Origin: Acidimicrobiaceae bacterium | GTDB lineage: Bacteria; Actinomycetota; Acidimicrobiia; Acidimicrobiales; Aldehydirespiratoraceae | Length of the DNA stretch: 64,000 nucleotides | Assembly (NCBI GenBank): GCA_009845995.1 | Contig: VXYK01000035.1 | Span: forward strand, 62,001 to 126,000 | Reading direction: 5' to 3' | Shown: piece after piece, positions 16,658-25,159 of the stretch | Layout: the number at the start of each line of letters is the position of its first letter | Numbering within the stretch: position 1 is the stretch's first letter | Program-made: the position numbers and the translations under genes | The notes under the pieces: model-generated | What the model saw: the letters and a program-made list of their open reading frames with translations, nothing else | What the model was told of the DNA's origin: nothing | Database searches by the model: none

Positions 16658-18060
16658 TGATCGTCATCCGGGTCGATTCTTATCGGCAATGCAACCACCA
16701 TGCGGGCCCCGGGCGTCCCGTCGAGCCGATCCTCAACCCAAACCTCCCCGGTGTGCAGTCGCACATGTTCTGAGACCAGCGACAACCCCAGTCCTGTACC
16801 GGTGTTGTGGCCGCGTCGCCCGCCCGAGGAGCCCCGACTGAAACGGTCGAAGATCACCAGCCTCTCCGCTGCTGGGACCCCCGGACCATGGTCTTGGACC
16901 GCCAAGAACGCCACGTCCTGTTCGCTGGAAATCTCGACCTCGATGTTGCCCCCGCCGTACTTGTCCGCATTGTCGATGAGATTGGCAATCACCTGCGCGA
17001 GACGACGCTTGTCAGCGACGATCACCAAAGACTCACCGTCTTCGCTGACCGACAGCGCAATATCAGGTCTGGTCGAATAGCTGATTGCGTGCCGCACGAA
17101 CTCAGCGAAAAAGACTGGTTCAGCCTGCAGAGCAGCCGTACCGACGTCGTACCGGCTGATCTCCAGGAGATTCTCGACAAGTTGGGTGAATCGAGCAATG
17201 TCATCGGTCAGAAGCGCCAGAGCGGTTTGACTGCGATGCGACATTTGGTAGCGATCATTGTTGAGAACCTCTGCTGAAGCGCTGAAAGTCATCAGCGGTG
17301 AACGAAGCTCGTGGCTGACTTCTGAGGCAAAACGGGCATCGCGGTCAATCCGGTCTTCAAGCGACTGGGCCATGCCGTTGAACGACGCTGAGAGCGAAGC
17401 CAAGTCGGCATCTGCCGGCGGATCGAGCCGGGTTTTCAGATCACCTGCAGCCAGTGATTCAGCAGCCGCGCGAATATCAGCCAGCGGCGTCAGCGCGCGA
17501 CGCGATGCCCACAATCCGAACGCAGCCGCGACGAGGGTGGTGACCGTGCCGACGCCGAACAGAATCAGGCCCAGCGAGTTCAAGGTGTCGTCGACTTCGC
17601 CGATGAGCACCGCCTCGAAATACGCCGCATCGCGACCCGGGAGCTGGACGCCGCTGACGATGGCAGGTTCGCCGCTCAGATTGACCCGGGCGCGACCCGC
17701 TGCTCCCTCAGAGACGAGCTGCAGCAACGTAGTGGGCACCGTTTCCTCACTGAACACGACCGGGTTCAGCGCCACCCACTCGTCACCGAATCGGACCAGC
17801 GGCAACGCACCCGAGGTGGTCGTCAAGGATTCCAGAATCGCCGCGACCCCTTCCGCGGCGGGTTCATCTCCGATCTGACGTTGGAACCGCTGACCGTTTT
17901 CGGCAAAGGACGCCAGCGCCGCCGCGTCGCGTTCCACCAGGAGACTTCGCCGCGTCAGCGTCAAGGTCAACAGTCCGATCGCGGTGGCTAAGAGCAGGCC
18001 CCCCAATGCGAAAAGGAGCGTGATCCTCGCCCGTAGACCGAGTCTTTCCCAACGAGACAC
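16654..18060 (-). CDS. mtrB: Sensor histidine kinase, MtrB-like
   Basis: 468-residue membrane kinase. TM1 is at about 12-34 and TM2 at about 162-184, enclosing an extracytoplasmic sensor of about 130 residues; then HAMP (190-240), the dimerisation/phosphoacceptor helix with His250 in SEVSHELRSPL, and an HATPase domain with N box NLIDNADKYGGG, G1 DHGPGVP and G2 GTGLGLSLV. It is predicted to phosphorylate the response regulator encoded 15 bp upstream. The order regulator-kinase-lipoprotein matches mtrA-mtrB-lpqB of other Actinobacteria, a cell-wall and division control system. Assignment to Mtr rather than another OmpR/EnvZ-type pair is by synteny. Confidence 0.83.
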   Translation of the reverse strand: MSRWERLGLRARITLLFALGGLLLATAIGLLTLTLTRRSLLVERDAAALASFAENGQRFQRQIGDEPAAEGVAAILESLTTTSGALPLVRFGDEWVALNPVVFSEETVPTTLLQLVSEGAAGRARVNLSGEPAIVSGVQLPGRDAAYFEAVLIGEVDDTLNSLGLILFGVGTVTTLVAAAFGLWASRRALTPLADIRAAAESLAAGDLKTRLDPPADADLASLSASFNGMAQSLEDRIDRDARFASEVSHELRSPLMTFSASAEVLNNDRYQMSHRSQTALALLTDDIARFTQLVENLLEISRYDVGTAALQAEPVFFAEFVRHAISYSTRPDIALSVSEDGESLVIVADKRRLAQVIANLIDNADKYGGGNIEVEISSEQDVAFLAVQDHGPGVPAAERLVIFDRFSRGSSGGRRGHNTGTGLGLSLVSEHVRLHTGEVWVEDRLDGTPGARMVVALPIRIDPDDDQ

Positions 18061-18075
18061 AATCGCCGAACTCTC

Positions 18076-18756
18076 CTACGCCGCCAGTTTGTAGCCCAGG
18101 CCGCGGACGGTGACGACGTGACGAGGGTTGGCAGGATCGGGCTCAATTTTTGTACGAAGCCGCCGAATATGCACGTCCACGAGACGGCCGTCGCCGAAAT
18201 ATCCGTAACCCCAGACTCGTTCGAGCAGCAGTTCGCGGCTGAACACTCGCCCGACGTTGGATGCCAACTCCACCAGAAGCCGAAACTCGGTCTTGGTGAG
18301 ATGGACTTCTTCCGCACCGACTCGAACCACCCCCTCGTCTGGGATTATCTCCAGATCACCGAACACAAGCTGTCGAACGCCCTGGTCTGAGGTGCGGACT
18401 CTACGCAGCAGCGCCCGGATCCGCGCCGACAGTTCTTTTGGTGCGTGCGGCTTGGTCAGATAGTCGTCGGCTCCTGCCTCGAGACCGGCGACAACGTCGT
18501 GAGTGTCGGCTCGCGCCGTGACCATCACGATCGGTACATCGGAGACCTTGCGGATCGATCGACACACCTCGAACCCGTCCATCCCGGGGAGCATTATGTC
18601 TATCAACACGACGTCGGCCGGGGTTTGGCCGAAAGCGAGCAGCGCGTCTTCGCCCGACTCGGCTTCGGCTACCTCGTAGCCCTCATCTTCAAGAGCGAGT
18701 CTCACAGACATTCGGATTCGCTCGTCGTCCTCAACGGTAAGTATGCGTGTGCTCAC
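18076..18756 (-). CDS. mtrA: OmpR-family response regulator, MtrA-like
   Basis: 226 residues. The receiver domain (about 4-118) has acidic residues EDD, phosphoacceptor Asp53 in VVLIDIMLPGMDG, conserved Thr in MVTARA and Lys in YLTKPHAPKEL. The winged-helix DNA-binding domain (about 130-225) contains LTKTEFRLLVELASNVGRVFS and VDVHIRRLRTKIE. The frame is open 141 bp further upstream, but the GTG at 18756 gives the family-standard length and begins just before the first receiver strand. It is the first gene of the regulator-kinase-lipoprotein operon. A 91-residue membrane protein gene ends 28 bp upstream on the same strand. Confidence 0.87.
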   Translation of the reverse strand: MSTRILTVEDDERIRMSVRLALEDEGYEVAEAESGEDALLAFGQTPADVVLIDIMLPGMDGFEVCRSIRKVSDVPIVMVTARADTHDVVAGLEAGADDYLTKPHAPKELSARIRALLRRVRTSDQGVRQLVFGDLEIIPDEGVVRVGAEEVHLTKTEFRLLVELASNVGRVFSRELLLERVWGYGYFGDGRLVDVHIRRLRTKIEPDPANPRHVVTVRGLGYKLAA

Positions 18757-18784
18757 AGAGACGATGTTCTCAGATTTTCGGCCG

Positions 18785-19060
18785 CTAGGTAAGGCCACGT
18801 TCTTGATGGGCTCGTTCACGGGCTTCTCGCTGGTTCCACTCAGCAGCCGCCCGCAAGGCCAGAACGGCCACAACGGCAACCCCCGCGGCGCAGGCAATCG
18901 CGCTGAACACGCCGACTACTCCCGCTCCGGTGGGGCAGCCGTCGTGGCATTGAAGGTCTGTGACCACATAGCCGATAAGGCCTCCACAGAGCCCACCGAG
19001 CAGAATCGACAGCACGGCCAGCACACGTGCGATTCTGTTGGGAGCAGAGGTTGTCGTCAT
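18785..19060 (-). CDS. Small two-helix membrane protein, unknown function
   Basis: 91 residues with two hydrophobic segments, about 12-34 (VLAVLSILLGGLCGGLIGYVV) written here only in part, and about 46-69. Between them is a short loop with two cysteines (LQCHDGCP) that could form a disulfide if exposed outside. The C-terminus is charged (EWNQREARERAHQERG). The longer minus-strand reading to 19546 is a shadow of ppm. The gene precedes mtrA by 28 bp, so it may be transcribed with the two-component operon, and it diverges from ppm across 50 bp. No family was recognised. Confidence 0.65.
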   Translation of the reverse strand: MTTTSAPNRIARVLAVLSILLGGLCGGLIGYVVTDLQCHDGCPTGAGVVGVFSAIACAAGVAVVAVLALRAAAEWNQREARERAHQERGLT

Positions 19061-19110
19061 TGCCCCGATCCTACCGACGCGCCGGCGATGGCGCCGCATA
19101 GAGTTCGGCC

Positions 19111-19839
19111 GTGCGTTCACTCGTTGTGCTTCCGACATATGACGAGGCGGCGAACATCGCTGAGGTGATCGACCGCTTGCGTCAGGCCTGCCCCGAGGCC
19201 CGGGTGCTTGTCGTCGACGACGCCTCACCGGACGGCACCGCAGAGGTTGTAGAGGCCCTGGGCGAGCAGTTCGTCGGCATTGAACTGCTGCGACGCAGCG
19301 GCAAATCAGGTCTGGGATCCGCATACCGCGACGGATTCCGCCGGGGACTGGAGCAGGGATTCGACATTCTGGTGGCGATGGACAGCGACCTTTCACATGA
19401 TCCAGGGGTGCTCCCACGACTTCTTGAGGCGATCGAGCAGGGAGTGGACCTTGCCATCGGCAGCCGTTACGTACCGGGAGGATCGATTCCCGACTGGTCC
19501 TGGCATCGCAGGCTGCTCTCGAAATGGGGCAACCGCTATGCCGCATTTGCTCTGGGCATGGACGTCGCCGACGCCACCAGCGGCTACCGAGCCTTCAGGG
19601 CCACAACGATCGCCAAGATCGATTTTCAGAAGATCCGAGCCGATGGGTACGGCTTCCAGATCGAGATGGCCTACCGGATGTTGGGTGTCGGTGGAACCGT
19701 TCGTGAACTCCCGATCTCGTTCGTCGACCGGGTAAGAGGTAAATCGAAGATGTCGCCCCGCATCGTTGCCGAAGCACTGGTGCTGGTGACTTGGTGGGGT
19801 CTGCGGGATCGGTTCAGCCGCTTGTCGGCTCGCAGGTAA
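19111..19839 (+). CDS. ppm1: Polyprenol monophosphomannose synthase (GT2)
   Basis: 242 residues, soluble or peripheral. It transfers mannose from GDP-mannose to polyprenyl phosphate, feeding extracytoplasmic mannosyltransferases. Motifs: LVVLPTYDEAANIAEVID at the N-terminus, VVDDASPDGTA, the DXD-like MDSDLSHDP, GSRYVPGGSIPDWSWHR, and the C-terminal SFVDRVRGKSKMS. This is the synthase domain only; the acyltransferase domain found fused in M. tuberculosis Ppm1 is absent. Together with the PimB'-like gene it points to mannosylated lipids or glycoproteins. The start GTG/ATG near 19111 lies 50 bp from the divergent small membrane gene. Confidence 0.9.
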   Translation: MRSLVVLPTYDEAANIAEVIDRLRQACPEARVLVVDDASPDGTAEVVEALGEQFVGIELLRRSGKSGLGSAYRDGFRRGLEQGFDILVAMDSDLSHDPGVLPRLLEAIEQGVDLAIGSRYVPGGSIPDWSWHRRLLSKWGNRYAAFALGMDVADATSGYRAFRATTIAKIDFQKIRADGYGFQIEMAYRMLGVGGTVRELPISFVDRVRGKSKMSPRIVAEALVLVTWWGLRDRFSRLSARR

Positions 19840-19856
19840 CGAGCGGAGGAGTTAGC

Positions 19857-19993
19857 CAAGAGGCCGAGCGGGTTGATCCCGAACAGGTCGCCCCGGAGCG
19901 AGGCCGTGGCCCGAGCGGCCCGCCCGCGGCCGGAGCGGCCCGGTGAGCGCAGCGAACAAGAGCGGGAAGCGGAGCGCAGCGAACAAGAGCGGG
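19857..19993 (-). repeat. Intergenic repeat, copy C (inverted, with internal duplication)
   Basis: Read on the minus strand, this 137-bp stretch carries the family core CCCGCTCTTGTTCGCTGCGC twice: 22-bp units at 19972-19993 and 19945-19966 on plus, period 27. CTCACCGGGCCGCTC and GGGCCGCTCGGGCCACGGCC follow, and the stretch ends CTCGGCCTCTTG. It lies in the 273-bp gap after ppm1 and before the DUF3040 gene. The rest of the gap (19994-20113) shows no gene and no clear promoter beyond the GGAGGA ribosome site at about 20101. Confidence 0.8.
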
Positions 19994-20113
19994 ATACGAC
20001 CGGTATCAAAGCGATGAGTTCTCAATCCCAGCACGTTCTAGTCCTTGCGTTGGTTTGGCGCGCAAGCTGTGCGACACTGTAGGTGTCGGCCATTTGATCT
20101 GGAGGAATGATCG

Positions 20114-20497
20114 GTGCCGTTATCCGAAGACGAGCGACGGATTCTCAACGAAATCGAGGACCATCTCTATGAGAGCGACCCGGCTTTGGCGCGCGAGGTT
20201 GCGCAGACGACCATCTACACGCATGCATTTCGAAACCTCAAGTGGGCGACCCTGAGTTTCCTGGTAGGCGTCACGTTGATGGTCTTGTTGCTGTCGGTCC
20301 ACTACTTGCTCGCTTTCTTCGGATTCGCGGTGATGCTGGCGAGCGTCCTGTGGTTCGAGAACAACGCTCGAAAATTGGGCCGAGCCGGGCTCCAGGAGAT
20401 GACCGAGCACTATCGGGGCGGCACCTTGCGTGATGCGGTCGGAGGGGCTGGTATGCGCCTGCGTCAACGGTTTCAACGTCCCGACGACCGCCTGTAA
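20114..20497 (+). CDS. DUF3040 family membrane protein
   Basis: 127 residues. It opens with MPLSEDERRILNEIEDHLYESDPALA, quoted here as PLSEDERRILNEIEDHLYE, the hallmark of the actinobacterial DUF3040 family. Two adjacent hydrophobic segments (about 44-62 and 63-84) form a hairpin in the membrane, and the C-terminus is basic (RLRQRFQRP). The function of the family is unknown. The start GTG at 20114 is well supported by GGAGGA 8 bp upstream. In many Actinobacteria this gene lies near mraZ and the division cluster, whereas here it is convergent with tgpA and about 7 kb from mraZ. Confidence 0.88.
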   Translation: MPLSEDERRILNEIEDHLYESDPALAREVAQTTIYTHAFRNLKWATLSFLVGVTLMVLLLSVHYLLAFFGFAVMLASVLWFENNARKLGRAGLQEMTEHYRGGTLRDAVGGAGMRLRQRFQRPDDRL

Positions 20498-20531
20498 CTG
20501 AGCGTCTACCAGCGCCTACTCGCGAACGCGC

Positions 20532-22892
20532 CTAGTCGACAAGGGTTCTCGGGTCAATCGCCGCGAGGGCCACGCGTCGAAAGCCGGCAAGGTTGTGGCA
20601 GCGATCAACAATGTGCGCCGAAGCCTCCTTGGCTCCAAGCGCCAACTCGTTGCCGTACCGTGCACGATCCAGGTCGGTGTCGTCGGGGTCGGCGATCACG
20701 GCGTCGGAGTAACGCAGCGTGGTGACGTTGGCGGCCAGCTCCCACAGCAGCGGTCCCAGATCACTGCGGAAGCGTTCGGTCACTGCGGCGAACTCCAAGG
20801 GTGTCTGATGCGCTTTGGGCGACAAACCGAGCAAGCCGAGCGCCCTGATTGCGTCGTCCCAGGCGATCTCAGCTCGCTGTACCGGGTCGTTGGCTCCTCG
20901 CAGCAAACGCCTCCGTCGGCGGATTGCCCTGATGGCGGGCGAGATGGCGGCAAGTGCGGCTATACCTGCGACAGCGATGAGAACCAGGCGAATCACGTCG
21001 AGAATCTCCGGCGGTTGAGAGTCGGTCACAGAAGTTGGACCCGCACCGCTCAGGGGTGCGGTTGGACGGGGAACAGGTGCTCCCTGACGGCCGCCGCCGA
21101 ACAAGAACGGGGTTGACTCGGGCACCAACCCCGCCAGCGCCCCGAGTCGGTTGCTGGGGTACTGGCGTGCGTCTGAATGACCGGTGATGTCGGAATCGTG
21201 GGGTCTGCTACGGCCCGGGGTCGGCTCGAACATGATCCAGCCCACCCCTGCGAAATACACCTCCGGCCAAGCATGGCCATGTTGCCCCCGCACGACGTAT
21301 TCTTGGCGCGCTGGATCCCAGGAGCCCCAGGTGTAACCGACTGCCACCCGCGTGGGGATTCCAAGCGATCGGGCCATTGCAGCGAAGACCGAGGCGAACT
21401 GTTCGCAGTATCCCCTTCGGACGTCGAACAGGAAATCCTCCGCGGTAGCAACATTGTGCTGCCTGGCAACGTTGAGGTCGTAGCTGAAGTTCGCCGGATT
21501 CCGAAAGAAATCCTGCAGCATCCTGGCCCGCTGGTAGTCGTTCGTGGCGTCCTGGGTGACTTGGTGGGAGAGGCTGGTGATTCGTTCCGGCCAGCAATTG
21601 TGGGTTGTAGTCGACTCCCCGGGACCGCAAATCGGCGGGAGTTGAATATGTTCGGCCAAGAACTCGCCGCTCAATCCTGTAGCTGCCCGGTCCGGTAGCA
21701 GCGAGGGATCGAAATCGGGGATCAGACTCTCGATCGTGTAACGAAATCCCTGCTCTGCTAGCTCTTGGGAGTCCCTGTGATACACCAGAGCACCGGTGGC
21801 TATTTCGTATTCGAGGTTGACTCCGCCATCGTCGAGCACGCGGCTGAGCTCATACGCGGCCGGGAGATAGATATCGTCTTCGCCCCTTGAACGCTTGGTC
21901 ACCGTCTGGGTCAGCGTCGTCCGATTTCCGACAGACGGGTCGACTGTGCTGCCGAGGGGGCCGCGAGCCTCGTCGAAGTTCGATGTGCGTTCCCACTGGC
22001 TGCCGTTGAAACTCGTCAGCGCCATCAGACGCCAGTAGTCACGGTCGTCTTCGGCGACTCTGACCGAGAAGACCTCCTGATCGCTTTGTTCGACCAACGA
22101 AGCTGAGACATTGACAAGCGGGCTGGTGATGTGCCGGGTTGACATCGGGTCGTCCAAGTCGGTGACGTCGAACAACGGCCGAGAGTCGGCGCCGGGGATA
22201 CGAGGAGCGACGAACCCCCCGAAGGCGACAACCATCAGGCCGAAAATGGCGCCCACCCTCAGAATTGTGGACACGCCTCGGCCCGCTCTGGTCGCGATCC
22301 AGATCTCATTGTCGGCTTTGCTGAGCGCGCGCATTGAGAGAAGAACCGCAGTGATCGCCGCCGTGTATGCAATGCCATGAGCCACCTGATTGCGATCGAC
22401 CCCCAATAGAGCGGTGAACACAAGAACCGAAGTTGCCGGAGCGATCGCTTCAGGAAAGGATCGCAATCGGAAGGCCGCCGAATCGGCCAGGAACGCCCCG
22501 AACCAGATCAGCGCCGACGCGCTCACCACAAAACCCCGTAATGGCTCTACCGGAGCGGAATCTTCGGCGAAAACACTTCCAGCGGTTGACAGGTCCTCAG
22601 ACAGAGCGCGAATTGTCTCCGCTGTCGGGAAGACGAATGAACTGTCGCCCGGATAGAAAACTGCGCTTCCGAGCAGAATCAGCGTGGCAGTGCTGAAGAT
22701 CGTCGACAGTCCGATCTTGAACCTGGCGCGCCGGCAGGCAATTGCCACCAAGTGAGAGGCGATCACCATCAACAGGACGTCGCGCAGGAACGTAAGGTCG
22801 ACAAACAAGCGCTCGAGGGTGATCACGGCGACTACTGAGGCGGCAATCAGCGAAGCCTCGGCGATGGCGGTGGTTGTCTGACGCGGGTTCAC
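20532..22892 (-). CDS. tgpA: TgpA-like membrane transglutaminase (DUF3488-transglutaminase)
   Basis: 786 residues. The N-terminal 230 or so residues contain about six membrane helices (DUF3488/TgpA_N). An extracytoplasmic region follows with a transglutaminase core: Cys in RRGYCEQFASVFAAMARSLG, His in GQHGHAWPEVYF, and Asp-region WIMFEPTPG. A Pro-rich linker (GAPVPRPTAPLSGAG) precedes a last membrane helix near 635-660 and a cytoplasmic C-terminal domain (DUF4129-like). This arrangement is typical of TgpA. Its stop/start overlap with the DUF58 gene (4 bp) and the upstream MoxR ATPase make the standard MoxR-DUF58-TgpA operon. The physiological substrate is not known. Confidence 0.9.
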   Translation of the reverse strand: MNPRQTTTAIAEASLIAASVVAVITLERLFVDLTFLRDVLLMVIASHLVAIACRRARFKIGLSTIFSTATLILLGSAVFYPGDSSFVFPTAETIRALSEDLSTAGSVFAEDSAPVEPLRGFVVSASALIWFGAFLADSAAFRLRSFPEAIAPATSVLVFTALLGVDRNQVAHGIAYTAAITAVLLSMRALSKADNEIWIATRAGRGVSTILRVGAIFGLMVVAFGGFVAPRIPGADSRPLFDVTDLDDPMSTRHITSPLVNVSASLVEQSDQEVFSVRVAEDDRDYWRLMALTSFNGSQWERTSNFDEARGPLGSTVDPSVGNRTTLTQTVTKRSRGEDDIYLPAAYELSRVLDDGGVNLEYEIATGALVYHRDSQELAEQGFRYTIESLIPDFDPSLLPDRAATGLSGEFLAEHIQLPPICGPGESTTTHNCWPERITSLSHQVTQDATNDYQRARMLQDFFRNPANFSYDLNVARQHNVATAEDFLFDVRRGYCEQFASVFAAMARSLGIPTRVAVGYTWGSWDPARQEYVVRGQHGHAWPEVYFAGVGWIMFEPTPGRSRPHDSDITGHSDARQYPSNRLGALAGLVPESTPFLFGGGRQGAPVPRPTAPLSGAGPTSVTDSQPPEILDVIRLVLIAVAGIAALAAISPAIRAIRRRRRLLRGANDPVQRAEIAWDDAIRALGLLGLSPKAHQTPLEFAAVTERFRSDLGPLLWELAANVTTLRYSDAVIADPDDTDLDRARYGNELALGAKEASAHIVDRCHNLAGFRRVALAAIDPRTLVD

Positions 22893-24052
22893 GCGAACTC
22901 GGGTGATCGGCGGGCGTCTGAGGGCAATAGCGCCCCGAGCTGGTTGGGAGCAGTGAGATGAATCCAGCCCGGTGAACGGTGTCCGTGGCTGTCGCGCCCC
23001 CAGGCGTCGACATCAGTCGTGATGACGAGTTGAGCCCCCAGTCGTTCAGCGAAATTGCGCCGTGCGGTGAGGTCGGTGACGAGGACGGGATCAGCCGAAA
23101 CCGCGATGACGGTGCCGCTGTTGCTTGGAATCGCCGCGTGTATCTGTGGCGAACCGTTTGCCAACAGCGCCAGAAACTCAAGCAGCGAGTCGAGTTGTGA
23201 ACTTCCGATCACCCGTCGTGTGGAGCGCCCGTCAGTCGTCTCAATGAGCGTGGCGTCGCCGGCCGCGAGTACCGAGGCTGCGATTGAACCAGCAACGGAC
23301 GTGGTGATGTCCAAGGCAGCTGCAAGATCGCCCGGTGGTCTCGTATCGATCACGACCGAGAGCAGACCGTGCCGCGGAGGGCGAGGTTGTCGGACTTGCA
23401 GTTCGTCTTGGCGTGCCGAGGACAACCAGTGGACGCGTCGGAGGTCATCACCGGGTGTGTAGGGGCGAAGCCCGTCGAAGTCTTCGTCGCTCAGACCGAG
23501 CGCTTGGTGGTGCTTCTTGCCGAGCAATGAGTCCTCCGCGGAGGGGACTGGAAATTGGCCGATGAGCTCCAGGCGAGGATGTACAACTAGCCGCAGCAAG
23601 CTGGGAATCACGTGTTTTCGCTCCACGAGGCCGAAAGCGTCGCTGTCGTGGATCGTTACTGGGCCGACCTCATGCAGTCCGCGGCTCGCGGTGTTCAGAC
23701 GGTAGGAAGCGCGCGCGACGCCTCGGGTGGCCTCGATCGGGGCGACGTTCAAAGAAAAACCAGGGGTGCCCCGAACCGCGTCATGAACACGAAGCAGCGG
23801 GGTTCGTCGAGACTGGTGATTGTGCAGCTCAATATCAACGCGCGCTGAGTCTCCCGCGGGCACGCGCTGTGGAGACAGTCGCTTTTTGACAGTGACCCGA
23901 GAAGGGTGGAGATAACGCAGCAGCAGCGCGAGAGCCACCGCGGCAAACCCGGCGGCGCCGGGAATCAAGAACTCAATCCCGCCGACGAGGCGCCCGAAGA
24001 TTCCCAGGACTGCGCTGACGATCAGGACCCACCAGCCCGTCCGGGTCGGCAC
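22889..24052 (-). CDS. DUF58 (von Willebrand A-like) protein, partner of MoxR
   Basis: 387 residues. Two N-terminal membrane helices (about 7-25 and 29-46) anchor a domain that contains the DUF58 signature SDEDFDGLRPYTPGDDLRRVHW followed by LSSARQDELQVRQ. The region after it (LLSVVIDTRPPG...) resembles a von Willebrand A fold with an imperfect metal site. DUF58 proteins work with MoxR AAA+ ATPases, apparently as adaptors for folding or activation of membrane or secreted complexes. The GTG start lies 1 bp after the moxR stop, and the 3' end overlaps tgpA by 4 bp, so all three are co-expressed. Confidence 0.88.
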   Translation of the reverse strand: MPTRTGWWVLIVSAVLGIFGRLVGGIEFLIPGAAGFAAVALALLLRYLHPSRVTVKKRLSPQRVPAGDSARVDIELHNHQSRRTPLLRVHDAVRGTPGFSLNVAPIEATRGVARASYRLNTASRGLHEVGPVTIHDSDAFGLVERKHVIPSLLRLVVHPRLELIGQFPVPSAEDSLLGKKHHQALGLSDEDFDGLRPYTPGDDLRRVHWLSSARQDELQVRQPRPPRHGLLSVVIDTRPPGDLAAALDITTSVAGSIAASVLAAGDATLIETTDGRSTRRVIGSSQLDSLLEFLALLANGSPQIHAAIPSNSGTVIAVSADPVLVTDLTARRNFAERLGAQLVITTDVDAWGRDSHGHRSPGWIHLTAPNQLGALLPSDARRSPEFA

Positions 24053-24053
24053 G

Positions 24054-25091
24054 CTAGGATCTTTCGGGCCGCGGGACAGGAACGCTGTCTAAGATCTCGG
24101 TGACCACATCAGAGGTTCGGACCCCGCGCATGCGCACCTCGGGGGTTACCAGCAGTCGGTGGGGGAGCACCACGCGGGCCAGTTCCTTGAGATCGTCTGG
24201 TATCGAATATCGGCGTCCGCAAGCGGCTGCTTGGGCCCGCGCGACGCGCTGCAACGCCAAAACGCCGCGCGGCGAGAGTCCCAGCAACAGTGAGGGGTGT
24301 CCGCGCGTGGCGCTGGCCAGATTGAGCAGGTACTGACGCAGTGGCGGAGCTACGTAAATCTGTTCAAGCGACCTGGACATTTCCCTGACCGTTTCTGAAG
24401 AAACGACTGAGGAAAGCTGGTCCACCGAATTGCCGGGTCCTTCGTGCGATTCAAGAATCAGGTCCTCAGCCTCACGGTCCGGATAGCCGATTGCCAACTG
24501 CATGAGGAAGCGGTCGAGCTGGGCTTCCGGGAGCGTATATGTTCCCTCGTGTTCGATCGGGTTCTGGGTTGCGATGACTATGAACGGAGAACCCAGTTCG
24601 TGGGTCACGCCATCGGAGGTGACCTGGCGCTCAGCCATCGCTTCTAGAAGAGCAGATTGTGTTTTCGGCGAGGCGCGGTTGATCTCGTCTGCCAGCAGCA
24701 CGTCGGAAAAGATCGGTCCGGGCCGAAACTCGAAAGTCTCCCTCGCTCGATTCCAAACCGACATCCCGGTCACATCGGTTGGAAGGAGGTCGGGAGTGAA
24801 CTGGACTCGCCCGAATCGTCCGTCAACGCTGCGAGCGAGAGCTTTTCCGAGGCTGGTCTTGCCGACGCCGGGAACGTCTTCGATGAGCACATGGCCGTCA
24901 CATACCAGAGCGAGTACCAGGAGGTGTATCACGTCGGCCTTGCCGCGGATCACTCTCTCGATATTGGCGACGATCGAAGCGAAGTTTCTTTGGAATTCGG
25001 TGGTGGACTCGTCTTGGGGGGCGGGATCCGGCACTGCACCATCGGCTGGTAAACCTCGGGGAATGCCCGGGCTGCCGTCAATTGTGCTCAC
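24054..25091 (-). CDS. MoxR-family AAA+ ATPase
   Basis: 345 residues, cytoplasmic. Walker A is in EDVPGVGKTSLGKALA. The MoxR-specific RVQFTPDLLPTDVTG, Walker B as LLADEINRASPKTQSALLEAM, sensor 1 as IATQNPIEHEGTYTLPEAQ, and DRFL with the Arg finger follow. A C-terminal helical lid includes LLGLSPRGVLALQRVARA. MoxR proteins act as chaperone-like ATPases with DUF58/VWA partners, as here. The start GTG at 25091 falls inside a 23-bp sequence that is repeated 28 bp further upstream. It diverges from the ROK kinase gene. Confidence 0.92.
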   Translation of the reverse strand: MSTIDGSPGIPRGLPADGAVPDPAPQDESTTEFQRNFASIVANIERVIRGKADVIHLLVLALVCDGHVLIEDVPGVGKTSLGKALARSVDGRFGRVQFTPDLLPTDVTGMSVWNRARETFEFRPGPIFSDVLLADEINRASPKTQSALLEAMAERQVTSDGVTHELGSPFIVIATQNPIEHEGTYTLPEAQLDRFLMQLAIGYPDREAEDLILESHEGPGNSVDQLSSVVSSETVREMSRSLEQIYVAPPLRQYLLNLASATRGHPSLLLGLSPRGVLALQRVARAQAAACGRRYSIPDDLKELARVVLPHRLLVTPEVRMRGVRTSDVVTEILDSVPVPRPERS

Positions 25092-25131
25092 AGTGTCTCC
25101 AAGGGCCGATTGTGCTCACAGTGTCTCCAAG
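25081..25131. repeat. Direct repeat 2 x 23 bp over the moxR start
   Basis: ATTGTGCTCACAGTGTCTCC plus AAG occurs at 25081-25103 and again at 25109-25131, identical over 23 bp, period 28. The first copy contains the moxR start codon (minus GTG at 25089-25091). The second repeats that GTG out of frame. It lies in the divergent moxR/ROK control region, so the duplication changed the promoter and leader of one or both genes. Confidence 0.9.
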
Positions 25132-25159
25132 TGCACCAATGCTAACTAGATTTCAACCC

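Noticed and set aside
20498..20531. Terminator between convergent DUF3040 and tgpA genes
   Set aside because: Only 34 bp with short GC-rich repeats (GCGCCTACTCGCGAACGCGCC) and no stable stem plus T run.
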